DNA of 37,832 bases from a virus: positions 1-37,832 of the IMG/VR virus record IMGVR_UViG_3300028393_000161; one strand, given 5' to 3'. Positions 1-6,791 of the stretch are shown here, in pieces. The notes under the pieces are model-generated. The model did no database searches, was not told the origin of the DNA, and worked only from the letters and a program-made list of their open reading frames with translations. Made by a program: the position numbers and the translations under genes. How positions within the stretch are numbered: the stretch's first letter is position 1; every line of letters starts with the position of its first letter.

Positions 1-147
1 GTCTTCTTTTTCACCTAATTCAACGGTTGCGCCACCGTCTTCTTCCAAAATGACTTCAATATCAGCGTCTTCAGGCTTTCTATAAGCCTCAGGCATCTCA
101 ATATCGATTTGTTCTTCGTCTTCGGGGCGGGATTTATGAATTGCCAT
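1..147 (-). CDS. N-terminus of a probable portal or other head protein (cut by window edge)
   Basis: Forty-nine codons are visible before the left edge. The start is ATG at 147, two bases after the stop of the transglycosylase gene, preceded by a GGAGA ribosome site about 11 bases upstream. The visible part is strongly acidic (many E and D, with stretches such as EDEEQIDIEMPE and ILEEDGGATVE) and has no recognisable domain. Position downstream of the large terminase and a virion lytic protein, in the same direction, makes a portal protein the best guess from phage gene order. This is inference from context only; a scaffold or another head protein is possible. Confidence 0.5.
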   Translation of the reverse strand, partial: MAIHKSRPEDEEQIDIEMPEAYRKPEDADIEVILEEDGGATVELGEKED

Positions 148-149
148 GT

Positions 150-3014
150 TTATTTATTTCTCCAATTTTCCGGGAGGAACGGTACATTGCTCCTGTCTAC
201 CGGATTTTCTGTAATTCTAAGCGGTTTTCCAATTTTAGCTGAATAATCCGTTAAAAACTGATCAATTTGTGGGTAATATTTTTGTGCTGCAGTGTTGGCT
301 GTGCCTTTTACTTGAGCAATATTGTTAAATACGCCATCAGAATCTGCTAATACCTGCACTGTAACATGCGGCACACCCTTACCATCACGTAATGAGAATA
401 TTTTTGTAGTACCTTCTTGTACGCCTTTGGCATAACTAGGAAGTTTTCCTACACAGTGCCCCATGATACAACCTTCAATAGCTAATGCTTCAGGGGTTTT
501 TACATCTACCCATGAATCTTTTTCTAGTTTCATAAAAGGACTGGTTCCAGCGTACAGTTGTTTTTTAGTAAAGCTTTCCGGAGAACGTGAGGCTTTGTCC
601 AGCATTTGATGCCACTCACGGGCTTTTACTGCTACATCCACTACACCCATGTTCTTAATTTCAGCAGGGGTGCGAGTAAATAAATAGTCACGCATCTCGT
701 TAATAGGCATCATACGGCTTGCACCGCCAGTAGAAGCATAAATAGGTTCGCCTTTAGCAACCGCTTGGCGCACATGAGGCTGCAAATCAGACTTATTAAA
801 CGCACGCAACAAACTTCCGGCTTCACCTTCGGCCACGATATCTTTAAATCCTTTTGGTCCGTAAATGCTACGATATTTTTCAAGATCAGTAGGATCAAGG
901 CCAAAAGTGTTGGCCATTAAAGTGTCTTCCCCAGGAGATTGTTGTTTAATTAGCTTTTCAATATCCTTTTCCATGCTGTAAAGATTTTTTCCCGTTCCTT
1001 TAAGAGCCGCTGTAGAAAACACTGCTTGAACATTGGTACTAGCATCATAGGATTGGCGTAGCTTTTTTAGTGCGTCCGGATCACCGGCACGAGCTTGAGC
1101 TATTACTGTGTTATTTGCAATTGAAGGCTGAATACGATTTTCAAGGATTGCTTTAAATAATGGATCGTCTGGAGTGCCGTATTGATTCTGATAGAAGTTA
1201 CGCATCTTCTTATCAAAAAACTTTGCAACTTCTTGACCTTGCTCGGTATTGGTATCAATCCCCTCAATGGTATTTTTTAACTCCTGGTCCATACGAGTTA
1301 ATGGCACATCGGCAGCAGATGATGCGCCTAGGGATACTCCACCTTTTGGACGAGATGCAAACGCTGGTTCTAGGCCAGTTACTTTTGCTACACCTTGTGC
1401 TACTTTGGAACCACCTTGACCAGTGGCTGCCATACTTAAATCTTCTAACGCTGCTTTGGCTGTACCCTTAATGGCTTTACCTGCAGCGACCGCTGCTCTT
1501 GGTCCTGCGGTAGGGCTAAGTACACCCAATCCCATACGAGTAATATTTTCCGTAGTAGATCCAGTAGGCTTGTCCATGAGGCCATACTCATTGGCTTTCT
1601 TAATGATCCACTCTGCGCCGCCCACGGGCATCTCTGATGCAAGCTTGCTGCCAGTCATAGCGTCTACACCCTTAAGACCTAGATTGACTAGATCAACTGG
1701 TGAGCCTGCAATATCTGCGGGTAAGTATTGGGTGCTGCGACCTACTTCCTTGAGCATGGCTTTAGCTTCGCCGCCTTCAGCAAACTTATATGTGTAATTA
1801 ACATTAGCGCCGTACATGTGGCCACGACCGCCGGTAGGACTAGGCATTGGATTGATTGAGCGACGTGCTTCCAAACTAACTTGATGTGGGCCTTGCTGGG
1901 TGCTGTAGCCCATAGAAAAATCACCCGGCATCATCATTACTTTTTGACCCTGGGGCTTGGTTGCTATACCACTGACCCCGGCTTTTACTTGTCCATTCAA
2001 TAATGGCAACTCCGCTTCTAACTTACCTGTGACTGTGGCAGGCACTATTTGATGACCTATTCCAGGGATAACTGTGCTAGAAGGCGCTAATTCAAAAGTA
2101 GGGCGAATGGATAAGTCTTTTCCTGGTTCTTTAAGCTCTTCAAAAAACTGGACAGCACGCTTATCGTGATCGCTGTCCTTATCATCCTTTTTTGCTTCAC
2201 CACCTTTTGACAGCATTTTAGGTTGCTTTGCAAAAGCATTAGGAGCTTGGATACCGGCTAACATTTGTTTAGCTTGGCTAAAGTTCGCAACGGCGTTGTC
2301 TTCCTCGTTCTGCGCTACTATCTCTTGGGCCGTGGTCAACTCATCGTCACTCATGCCCATAAGAGCAAATGCGGCGTTATAGCCTGTTCCTAGGTTGGGA
2401 GCTTCAGAACGAATAAATTGGGGAACCGGGCGACGGAACCAACTTGGTCCTTGTTTCGTGGGAGCTGGTTCTTGAGCAACGGGCGCTGGCTTGTTTTTAC
2501 TGGCCATCTTCGCATTGAGCTCTTCGATAACTTGCCCGGTGGTTTTACCTTGCAAGTTTGGATTTTGTTTTAATACTTTTTGAACACGCTTTGGAGATTC
2601 AAACATAGCCAACGATTTCTCAATCGGGGCGTTTGGATCGGCTTTGGTCAGAAGAGTCTTGGCTCCATGTTGGCCAAAGAAGTGCGCTGCATAAACTTCC
2701 CCGTAACTTGGCTCACGGCCTAATGCTGAGGAGAGTGCTTCAAAATTCTTTTTAATAAGTTTTGCGCCCATTTCGGCGTTTTTTTCTGGGATGTACTGCT
2801 CTCCTGGTTTGCCACCCATCTCTTTCCAGCTAGAATCTAAAAAGCCAAATAGTCCTTTAGCAGTGCTTTTAGGGTTTTTAACCCCCGGCCTAAAGCTAGA
2901 CTCTGCTCCGCCAATCTTTAGCATGAGCTCAGGATCAACGCCTTCTTTTGCAGCAGCGTCTTTGATAATTGCTTGTATGGACTCTAGGTCTTGCTTTGCT
3001 GTTTCTTTAGCCAT
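150..3014 (-). CDS. Virion lytic transglycosylase fused to a PcfJ-like C-terminal domain
   Basis: A 954-residue protein. Residues about 8-125 form an SLT-type lytic transglycosylase domain: GAESSF with the expected catalytic Glu near residue 38, then TAKGLFGFLDSSW (51-63) and a conserved AAHFFGQ segment near 110. Residues about 320-405 contain alternating hydrophobic, strand-like stretches ending in YTYKF. The last about 110 residues carry MGHCVG (near 850) followed by IFSLRDGKGVPHVTV and QVKGTAN, the signature of PcfJ-like domains. Two 'GGEAK' motifs occur near 268 and 408. The expected role is local cell-wall opening during DNA ejection. Start and upstream stop share one base (TAATG), with AGAGGTG as ribosome site. 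The domain combination, not the enzyme call, is what is uncertain. Confidence 0.85.
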   Translation of the reverse strand: MAKETAKQDLESIQAIIKDAAAKEGVDPELMLKIGGAESSFRPGVKNPKSTAKGLFGFLDSSWKEMGGKPGEQYIPEKNAEMGAKLIKKNFEALSSALGREPSYGEVYAAHFFGQHGAKTLLTKADPNAPIEKSLAMFESPKRVQKVLKQNPNLQGKTTGQVIEELNAKMASKNKPAPVAQEPAPTKQGPSWFRRPVPQFIRSEAPNLGTGYNAAFALMGMSDDELTTAQEIVAQNEEDNAVANFSQAKQMLAGIQAPNAFAKQPKMLSKGGEAKKDDKDSDHDKRAVQFFEELKEPGKDLSIRPTFELAPSSTVIPGIGHQIVPATVTGKLEAELPLLNGQVKAGVSGIATKPQGQKVMMMPGDFSMGYSTQQGPHQVSLEARRSINPMPSPTGGRGHMYGANVNYTYKFAEGGEAKAMLKEVGRSTQYLPADIAGSPVDLVNLGLKGVDAMTGSKLASEMPVGGAEWIIKKANEYGLMDKPTGSTTENITRMGLGVLSPTAGPRAAVAAGKAIKGTAKAALEDLSMAATGQGGSKVAQGVAKVTGLEPAFASRPKGGVSLGASSAADVPLTRMDQELKNTIEGIDTNTEQGQEVAKFFDKKMRNFYQNQYGTPDDPLFKAILENRIQPSIANNTVIAQARAGDPDALKKLRQSYDASTNVQAVFSTAALKGTGKNLYSMEKDIEKLIKQQSPGEDTLMANTFGLDPTDLEKYRSIYGPKGFKDIVAEGEAGSLLRAFNKSDLQPHVRQAVAKGEPIYASTGGASRMMPINEMRDYLFTRTPAEIKNMGVVDVAVKAREWHQMLDKASRSPESFTKKQLYAGTSPFMKLEKDSWVDVKTPEALAIEGCIMGHCVGKLPSYAKGVQEGTTKIFSLRDGKGVPHVTVQVLADSDGVFNNIAQVKGTANTAAQKYYPQIDQFLTDYSAKIGKPLRITENPVDRSNVPFLPENWRNK

Positions 3015-3292
3015 TAAATGCCACCTCTAGTGAAACCCTTTTTAGCAATACCGTCTGCTCGACGATGGGCCATGGTCACTGAACCACCCTTCTTGTATAC
3101 AGGGCTACGCTTATATATATCCACAGGCTTTACTGGAGCACCACTGCCCCCGCTTCGAGCAGCTCTTTCCTTTAAGTAGATTTCCTTAAAGCCTTCTTTT
3201 GATTCAGGCTTAGGTGTGACTTTATCTACTTTTTTAGGAGACTCTTTGCTAGGCTCCATAGGCGGAATAGGATCAATTTCAGAAACCTTCAT
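3014..3292 (-). CDS. Small basic phage protein with ADGIA/KGxTRGG tail motif
   Basis: A 92-residue protein between the terminase and the transglycosylase genes. The N-terminal half is rich in P, K, E and S and probably disordered. The C-terminal half has YKKGGSV followed by RADGIAKKGFTRGGI at the extreme end. Short phage proteins ending in 'RADGIAxKGxTRG' are common beside terminase or head genes in podovirus-like phages, but I know of no assigned function. Its stop overlaps the next start, so the two are translationally coupled. It shares the GG-type peptide motif with several virion proteins, which suggests a head or assembly role (inference). Confidence 0.75.
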   Translation of the reverse strand: MKVSEIDPIPPMEPSKESPKKVDKVTPKPESKEGFKEIYLKERAARSGGSGAPVKPVDIYKRSPVYKKGGSVTMAHRRADGIAKKGFTRGGI

Positions 3293-3324
3293 ACGACTCC
3301 TTGTGGGTTTTCCTGATTATATGA

Positions 3325-4791
3325 TCAATAATACTCGTGCACAACCTCTTTGCCACTGTATTCCTCTTCATAATCAGTGCCTAGGGAAATAAAGTTTCCT
3401 GCTCTAAAACGGGACAGGGCCATGGTCATTGAGTCTACTTGGTCATCATGTGAGCCATTAGGAAAGGATGCACATTCCTCAATTAGGTCCTGGGCCCACT
3501 CATCTTCAGAAGCCCACACCATTCCAGACTCCAGTATAGGCGCAATTGCGTTAGCCCTGGAGATTTTATCCTGGCCCACTTTCCGCCCACCGGGACTGTA
3601 CATAGTTACAGGGATACCAAGACGACGCAATTCTTGTTGTAGGGGTGTCCCAGTTGCCTTTGCTTCAATGAGCACGTTGTCCGGGTTCCAATATTTATAC
3701 TCTTCAAGAGCGACTCGTTTAAGTTCTGGAAAGTCATACCGTCCTTTACGTACACCCAGGAGGATGATATTAGGACCAGTATCAATGCTAGGAGTAAATA
3801 CTCCCCAAGTGCTGATAACAGAATAGTCAGCCGTTTCTTTTTTGGAGTACGCTGTGTCGTACGATTGGATAATATATTCGCAAGGAGGCGGTTCTTCATG
3901 TTCCCACTTTCTCCACCACTCTCTTTTCAGGATTGCTCCGTCGTCGTTGGTGGGTTGCTGTTGCCACTGGGCGTTCCACTTCTGAAGGCCAATGGACATT
4001 TTGACTTTTTCAAGTTCGTCTAGTTTCCAGTAGCCAGGCCATAAAGGTTTGTGATTAGGCAAGATGGCAGGAAACTCTAGAACTTCCCATTGATCAGCTT
4101 TAATTTGTGACTGAGCTTTGATCAAGCGCCCAGCAACGTCGTCGGTTTTCCACCGAGTGTTAATCAAGATTATTGCGCCACCTGGCTGCAATCGCTGCCG
4201 TGGACCGGAGGTATACCAGTCCCATGTGTTCTCCATGGCTGTGTCGGAGATAGCATCTTGTTCGTCCAAGATATCGTCAAGGATGATAATGTCACCACCA
4301 CGGCCCGTCATAGCACCGCCCTTACCAATAAAGAACGCCTCACCACCGGCAGAGGTTGACCAACGGCCTGCTGCTTTAGAGTCAGCAGAAAGCATGGTCT
4401 TTGGGAAAAGGTCCTTGTACCGTTCTTCATCTACAAGGTTACGAATCATACGACCAAAGCGCTGTGCTAGTTCAGCGGTATGTGAGCCTACAATTAGCTT
4501 GGACTGTGGCAACTTGCCCATTAAATAGGCAGGAAACAAGTATGAACCCATCTGCGACTTACCATGTCGAGGGGGCATGGCAATAATCAGGCGTTTACAT
4601 TCGCCTGACACTACCCTGTCGAACTTCTCAGCAATTAACTTATGATGCTCACCGACAAGCATTTCCGGCCAAACATATTGGCAGAAGTCCAAAAAGCCGG
4701 ACGTAGCCCTGTCTTGGGCATCGAGTAGCGCTTTACGGTATTCAAGCCGTGCTAAGTCGGCTTCAACATCTGGCGGTAGGGGTTGACTCAT
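3325..4791 (-). CDS. terL: Terminase large subunit
   Basis: A 488-residue two-domain packaging motor. The ATPase part has Walker A PPRHGKS (73-79), Walker B IIILDD (168-173) and a coupling motif NTRW (211-214). The RNase H-like nuclease part has its acidic residues in QSYDTAY (D312), VLIEAKATG (E376) and GSHDDQVDSM (D449/D450). Length and motif order match the phage terminase family with a TIGR01630-like C-terminal nuclease. The ATG at 4791 lacks a good ribosome site, though no better in-frame start is seen. The gene stands just after the 457-base non-coding region, which probably supplies its promoter. The small subunit gene is 5.6 kb upstream rather than adjacent. Confidence 0.96.
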   Translation of the reverse strand: MSQPLPPDVEADLARLEYRKALLDAQDRATSGFLDFCQYVWPEMLVGEHHKLIAEKFDRVVSGECKRLIIAMPPRHGKSQMGSYLFPAYLMGKLPQSKLIVGSHTAELAQRFGRMIRNLVDEERYKDLFPKTMLSADSKAAGRWSTSAGGEAFFIGKGGAMTGRGGDIIILDDILDEQDAISDTAMENTWDWYTSGPRQRLQPGGAIILINTRWKTDDVAGRLIKAQSQIKADQWEVLEFPAILPNHKPLWPGYWKLDELEKVKMSIGLQKWNAQWQQQPTNDDGAILKREWWRKWEHEEPPPCEYIIQSYDTAYSKKETADYSVISTWGVFTPSIDTGPNIILLGVRKGRYDFPELKRVALEEYKYWNPDNVLIEAKATGTPLQQELRRLGIPVTMYSPGGRKVGQDKISRANAIAPILESGMVWASEDEWAQDLIEECASFPNGSHDDQVDSMTMALSRFRAGNFISLGTDYEEEYSGKEVVHEYY

Positions 4792-4875
4792 GGGCGCATA
4801 TTAACACAAGGTGAGGGTACTTACAGGGCTAGTTTGTATGTGAAGCAAAAAATCTGCTTTCCCCTCGGTACAAAG

Positions 4876-4928
4876 TGTACACTTTTTGGTTTTTTCTATA
4901 CATATTGCACAAACATGTACACTTTTTG
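4876..4928. repeat. Two 13-bp direct repeats exactly 40 bases apart
   Basis: TGTACACTTTTTG occurs at 4876-4888 and 4916-4928. The first copy contains the palindrome GTGTACAC (4875-4882). The second forms a 7-bp inverted repeat, ATGTACA (4915-4921) with TGTACAT (4927-4933). Forty bases is close to four helical turns, so a dimeric protein would meet both copies on the same face. Operator or iteron use is inference. Confidence 0.7.
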
Positions 4929-4936
4929 TACATATC

Positions 4937-4968
4937 TTGCATGAAGTTTTTATTGAAATTTCATGCAA
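4937..4968. repeat. Imperfect 13-bp inverted repeat
   Basis: TTGCATGAA (4937-4945) pairs with TTCATGCAA (4960-4968). After one mismatch (a G-T wobble in one orientation) three more pairs extend the stem inward, leaving a small AT-rich loop. There is no clean U-tract on the minus transcript side, so a protein-binding dyad or a weak transcript structure is as likely as a terminator. Confidence 0.6.
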
Positions 4969-5130
4969 ACTTTACAAAAAATAATATACACCCCCACCCC
5001 AGGCCTTTTAAAACATAAGGGGGCCTATTTCCGTTTTGGCTATAACTGTTTGTCTGAAAATTAGGCTTAGTTCAAGTTTTTTAATGGGGGTGGTTTTTTG
5101 GTGGGTGGGGTCTAAGAAAGTCAAGGTAAA

Positions 5131-5244
5131 TAGGAGGCAGCGGAAAAGCTGCTGCCTCCTACTGTTGCGTGGACGCAACATAGCAAGAAGCTATCGGCTA
5201 GGCGTAGCCGATAGCTATAAACAATTGGACGGCAAGCCGTCCAA
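5131..5244 (-). other. Array of four tandem perfect hairpins
   Basis: In minus-strand order: stem TTGGACGG with loop CTTG (5244-5225); stem AGCTATCGGCTA with loop CGCC (5216-5189); stem TGTTGCG with loop TCCA (5180-5163); stem TAGGAGGCAGC with a 9-base loop (5161-5131). Gaps between them are 8, 8 and 1 bases. All arms are perfectly complementary and all four differ in sequence. The first is a G(CUUG)C loop, a known extra-stable RNA tetraloop. It starts 4 bases after the stop codon of the 71-residue gene. No strong U-run follows the last stem, so this is not simply a row of classical terminators. Confidence 0.8.
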
Positions 5245-5248
5245 GGTG

Positions 5249-5464
5249 CTAGGCGACTGCTTCTTCTTTTACTATCTCGGCAAGGTCTCGCCCAGTCATA
5301 CCATAAATGGTAATGATCGGTGGAGTGTCTGCGCCCAGGCAAGCAAACACACCAGTGATGTAAGCCTGCTGGTGATTGCCATACTTAATCGTATTGCGTC
5401 CAATTTTATTACGCTTAGCGTAATCTACCCATTGTTGGGCAATGTCTTTAGCTGATACAGTCAT
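5249..5464 (-). CDS. Unknown small phage protein
   Basis: A 71-residue protein that I do not recognise. It begins MTVSAKDIAQQW and has a charged N-terminal helix-like half and a hydrophobic middle (AYITGVFACLG). Two ATGs six bases apart are in frame (5470 and 5464). I choose 5464 because the shared leader GGAGAAATGAGA places the ribosome site about 8 bases from it, the same spacing that is forced in sister genes where the first ATG is out of frame. It has its own promoter and 5' hairpin, and the four-hairpin array lies directly after its stop. Confidence 0.65.
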   Translation of the reverse strand: MTVSAKDIAQQWVDYAKRNKIGRNTIKYGNHQQAYITGVFACLGADTPPIITIYGMTGRDLAEIVKEEAVA

Positions 5465-5518
5465 TCTCATTTCTCCTTTAGATTACATGGGATCACCTGA
5501 TCCCATGTAAGTATTATA
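5465..5518 (-). promoter_or_regulatory. TATAAT promoter with 13-bp leader hairpin
   Basis: The minus-strand -10 TATAAT is at 5518-5513. Two bases later an almost uninterrupted inverted repeat runs from 5510 to 5483 (13-bp arms, 2-base centre), then AAGGAGAAATGAGA and the ATG. The expected transcription start near 5506 lies inside the outer arm, so the mRNA would begin with a roughly 9-bp hairpin. No good -35 element is visible. Confidence 0.7.
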
Positions 5519-5520
5519 CA

Positions 5521-5712
5521 TCAATAATCAAAGTCTTCAGGATTTATATCTTGCAGACTGGTGACCAGACCATCAAAGTCTTCATTCTCTCCCAACATAT
5601 CAGCGAGTGCTGAAACAATAGAGCGATCAAGTCCCATGTTATCTGCAAGATCATCTAAGTAATCTTGGCGATCAGCATAACCATTCATCTCATAAACATT
5701 ATCAATAACCAT
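5521..5712 (-). CDS. Unknown acidic small protein
   Basis: A 63-residue, very acidic protein (MVIDNVYEMNGYADRQDYLD at the start, EDFDY at the end). Unrecognised. Its composition and small size fit an accessory phage protein such as a DNA-mimic or host-binding inhibitor, but there is no direct evidence. Its start is unambiguous because the upstream ATG in the shared leader is out of frame, which makes it the reference for choosing starts in its neighbours. It has its own promoter and strong leader hairpin. Confidence 0.65.
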   Translation of the reverse strand: MVIDNVYEMNGYADRQDYLDDLADNMGLDRSIVSALADMLGENEDFDGLVTSLQDINPEDFDY

Positions 5713-5766
5713 TTCTCATTTCTCCTTTAGAGTACATGGTCTCGGCGAGACCATGTAAGTATTATA
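5713..5766 (-). promoter_or_regulatory. TATAAT promoter with 11-bp leader hairpin
   Basis: The minus-strand -10 TATAAT is at 5766-5761, with a possible TTTACA -35 at 5791-5786 and a rather long 19-base spacer. Arms TACATGGTCTC and its complement (5757-5747, 5743-5733) enclose a 3-base loop. The AAGGAGAAATGAGAA leader and ATG follow. The -10 box overlaps the stop codon of the tiny peptide gene upstream. Confidence 0.7.
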
Positions 5767-5824
5767 CCTCGAACTCAAATAAAATTGTAAAGATAATTAT
5801 CACTAGGATAAACCCTAGGATCAT
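5762..5824 (-). CDS. Tiny single-span membrane peptide (20 residues)
   Basis: ATG at 5824 overlaps the TGA of the gene before it (ATGA). The peptide MILGFILVIIIFTILFEFEV is almost wholly hydrophobic, enough for one membrane span, and ends with acidic residues. Its TAA stop lies inside the TATAAT of the next promoter. A second, similarly placed 22-residue peptide is at 9110-9178, which raises confidence that both are translated. The function is unknown; a holin-like, toxin-like or membrane-signalling peptide could all look like this. Confidence 0.4.
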   Translation of the reverse strand: MILGFILVIIIFTILFEFEV

Positions 5825-6132
5825 TCATCCACCTCTTCCATATCTTCTATAGGGCATTGGACCTTGGCTTGTGGCCAATAAACAATCATGTCATAACCCA
5901 TACTATCAGTATGGGGCGCAGGGATGATTGAAGTGTCAGACCAAATGGTATCCCGGTAAACGGAACGAGCCATCTCATAGCCCAATTCAAATAATGCGCC
6001 CCTGGGGATCTCAACTCCCAGGCAGAGCGAGCCATCCATACCCCTGCCGGAGTAGGAACGAATCGAGTCAACAAAAGAGGTGTTCTCGAGTAACTCGAGA
6101 ATCATGCGTGCAGTGTCATTCATCATCTTCAT
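5821..6132 (-). CDS. Unknown phage protein
   Basis: A 103-residue protein starting MKMMNDTARMILELLENTSF, with an acidic C-terminus (EDMEEVDE). I do not recognise the family. ATG 6132 overlaps the upstream TGA (ATGA), so it is coupled to the 69-residue gene and shares that gene's promoter. A tiny hydrophobic peptide gene follows with the same overlap, giving a three-gene mini-operon. Confidence 0.65.
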   Translation of the reverse strand: MKMMNDTARMILELLENTSFVDSIRSYSGRGMDGSLCLGVEIPRGALFELGYEMARSVYRDTIWSDTSIIPAPHTDSMGYDMIVYWPQAKVQCPIEDMEEVDE

Positions 6133-6338
6133 TCTGTCATCTCTTTCTTGAAGTTAGGGAAATATTTATCTTCGCTCCATTGTGCAAAATGGGTCTCAAA
6201 CAAATCGGCAAAAGCTTCACGCAAGATTCTTGCGTTTGTACTATCTGCACGATAGTAAGCCTGGGCGATTGCATTGGCGAATCCTCCGCCACGCTGTTCC
6301 ATTACTTGTGCTGCTCTGTGACCTTGTTCGTAATTCAT
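6129..6338 (-). CDS. Unknown small phage protein
   Basis: A 69-residue protein (MNYEQGHRAAQVMEQRGGGF at the start) of mixed charge and probably mostly helical. No known domain is seen. I choose the ATG at 6338 rather than 6344 by leader spacing (TAAGGAGAAATGAGA before it). It is first in a three-gene unit with the 103-residue gene and the 20-residue membrane peptide. Confidence 0.65.
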   Translation of the reverse strand: MNYEQGHRAAQVMEQRGGGFANAIAQAYYRADSTNARILREAFADLFETHFAQWSEDKYFPNFKKEMTE

Positions 6339-6391
6339 TCTCATTTCTCCTTAAGTAAGTAAGGGAGTTAACTCCCTTACTTGGTATTATA
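6339..6391 (-). promoter_or_regulatory. TATAAT promoter with 26-bp palindromic leader
   Basis: The -10 TATAAT is at 6391-6386, preceded by TAGTG. A perfect 26-bp palindrome occupies 6382-6357 (AAGTAAGGGAGTT and its complement), then TAAGGAGAAATGAGA and the ATG. The transcript would fold from its first bases. The palindrome could also be a protein-binding dyad. Confidence 0.7.
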
Positions 6392-6400
6392 CACTAGTTA

Positions 6401-6700
6401 TTATTCTTCGTCTTCTATTTCTTCAGGGTTATCAATTGCCCATTGCTCGAGGATGCCACGGGTTAGCTCAAACCAATTTACGTTATTAATAAAATCGTAA
6501 ACGATTCCAGAGATGAAGCCATCATGAGTAAACTCATGGCTGATGCATTCTTCTACGTATTCTTTTACAACGCTGGAAGCTTCGTAAGCTTCTTCCAGTG
6601 TGTAGTGATCAATGCCCAAATCTTGGGCATCCATGCCATCCAAGATTTCAAGATTAGTCTTCCATGTTTCCCAATTGCTCCATCCGTTATAAGTGCTCAT
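6401..6700 (-). CDS. YNGWxNxETW-family phage protein
   Basis: A 99-residue acidic protein opening with MSTYNGWSNWETWKTNLEIL. The 'YNGW-N-ETW' opening is the hallmark of a small-protein family found in many unrelated phages. I know of no assigned function. The C-terminus is acidic (NPEEIEDEE). It appears monocistronic: its own promoter and leader hairpin lie upstream, with an intrinsic terminator of the preceding unit just above that. Confidence 0.75.
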   Translation of the reverse strand: MSTYNGWSNWETWKTNLEILDGMDAQDLGIDHYTLEEAYEASSVVKEYVEECISHEFTHDGFISGIVYDFINNVNWFELTRGILEQWAIDNPEEIEDEE

Positions 6701-6754
6701 TTCTCATTTCTCCTTGGTTCTTGGTCAACGGGTGTTGACCATTTGAGTATTATA
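6701..6754 (-). promoter_or_regulatory. TATAAT promoter with 8-bp leader hairpin
   Basis: The -10 TATAAT is at 6754-6749. Stem TGGTCAAC (6741-6734), loop ACCC, stem GTTGACCA (6729-6722), then CAAGGAGAAATGAGAA and the ATG. The predicted RNA start is close to the AUGG at the base of the stem. No clear -35 element. Confidence 0.65.
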
Positions 6755-6772
6755 CATGAATAAAGAATAAAA

Positions 6773-6791
6773 GGGAAAAATTCTTTTTCCC
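6773..6791 (-). terminator. Intrinsic terminator
   Basis: On the minus strand GGGAAAAA, loop GAA, TTTTTCCC is followed by TTTTATTCTTTATT. This is a stem with a U-rich tail placed after the 101-residue gene and just before the next promoter. Confidence 0.65.

Larger units (their letters stand above)
4792..5248. other. 457-base non-coding region between accessory island and late genes
   Basis: I find no convincing gene here. From high to low coordinates it holds four tandem hairpins (5131-5244), a G-rich stretch (5086-5110, runs of five, two, two, three and four G), a C-rich tract (4991-5000), a T/A-rich stretch, an imperfect 13-bp inverted repeat (4937-4968) and two 13-bp direct repeats 40 bases apart (4876-4928). 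This is the densest patch of non-coding structure in the window. Candidate roles are termination of accessory transcripts, a late promoter with operators, or a replication origin. None is proven by the sequence. Confidence 0.8.

Noticed and set aside
1423-1797. 124-residue plus-strand frame inside the transglycosylase gene
   Set aside because: Antisense shadow of a conserved long gene, with no ribosome site or domain; the same applies to the plus-strand frames at 27282-27785 and 4118-4528.
5131-5244. Tandem hairpins considered as a CRISPR array or tRNA-like element
   Set aside because: The four units have different sequences, no constant repeat, no spacers of equal length, and no acceptor/anticodon arrangement.
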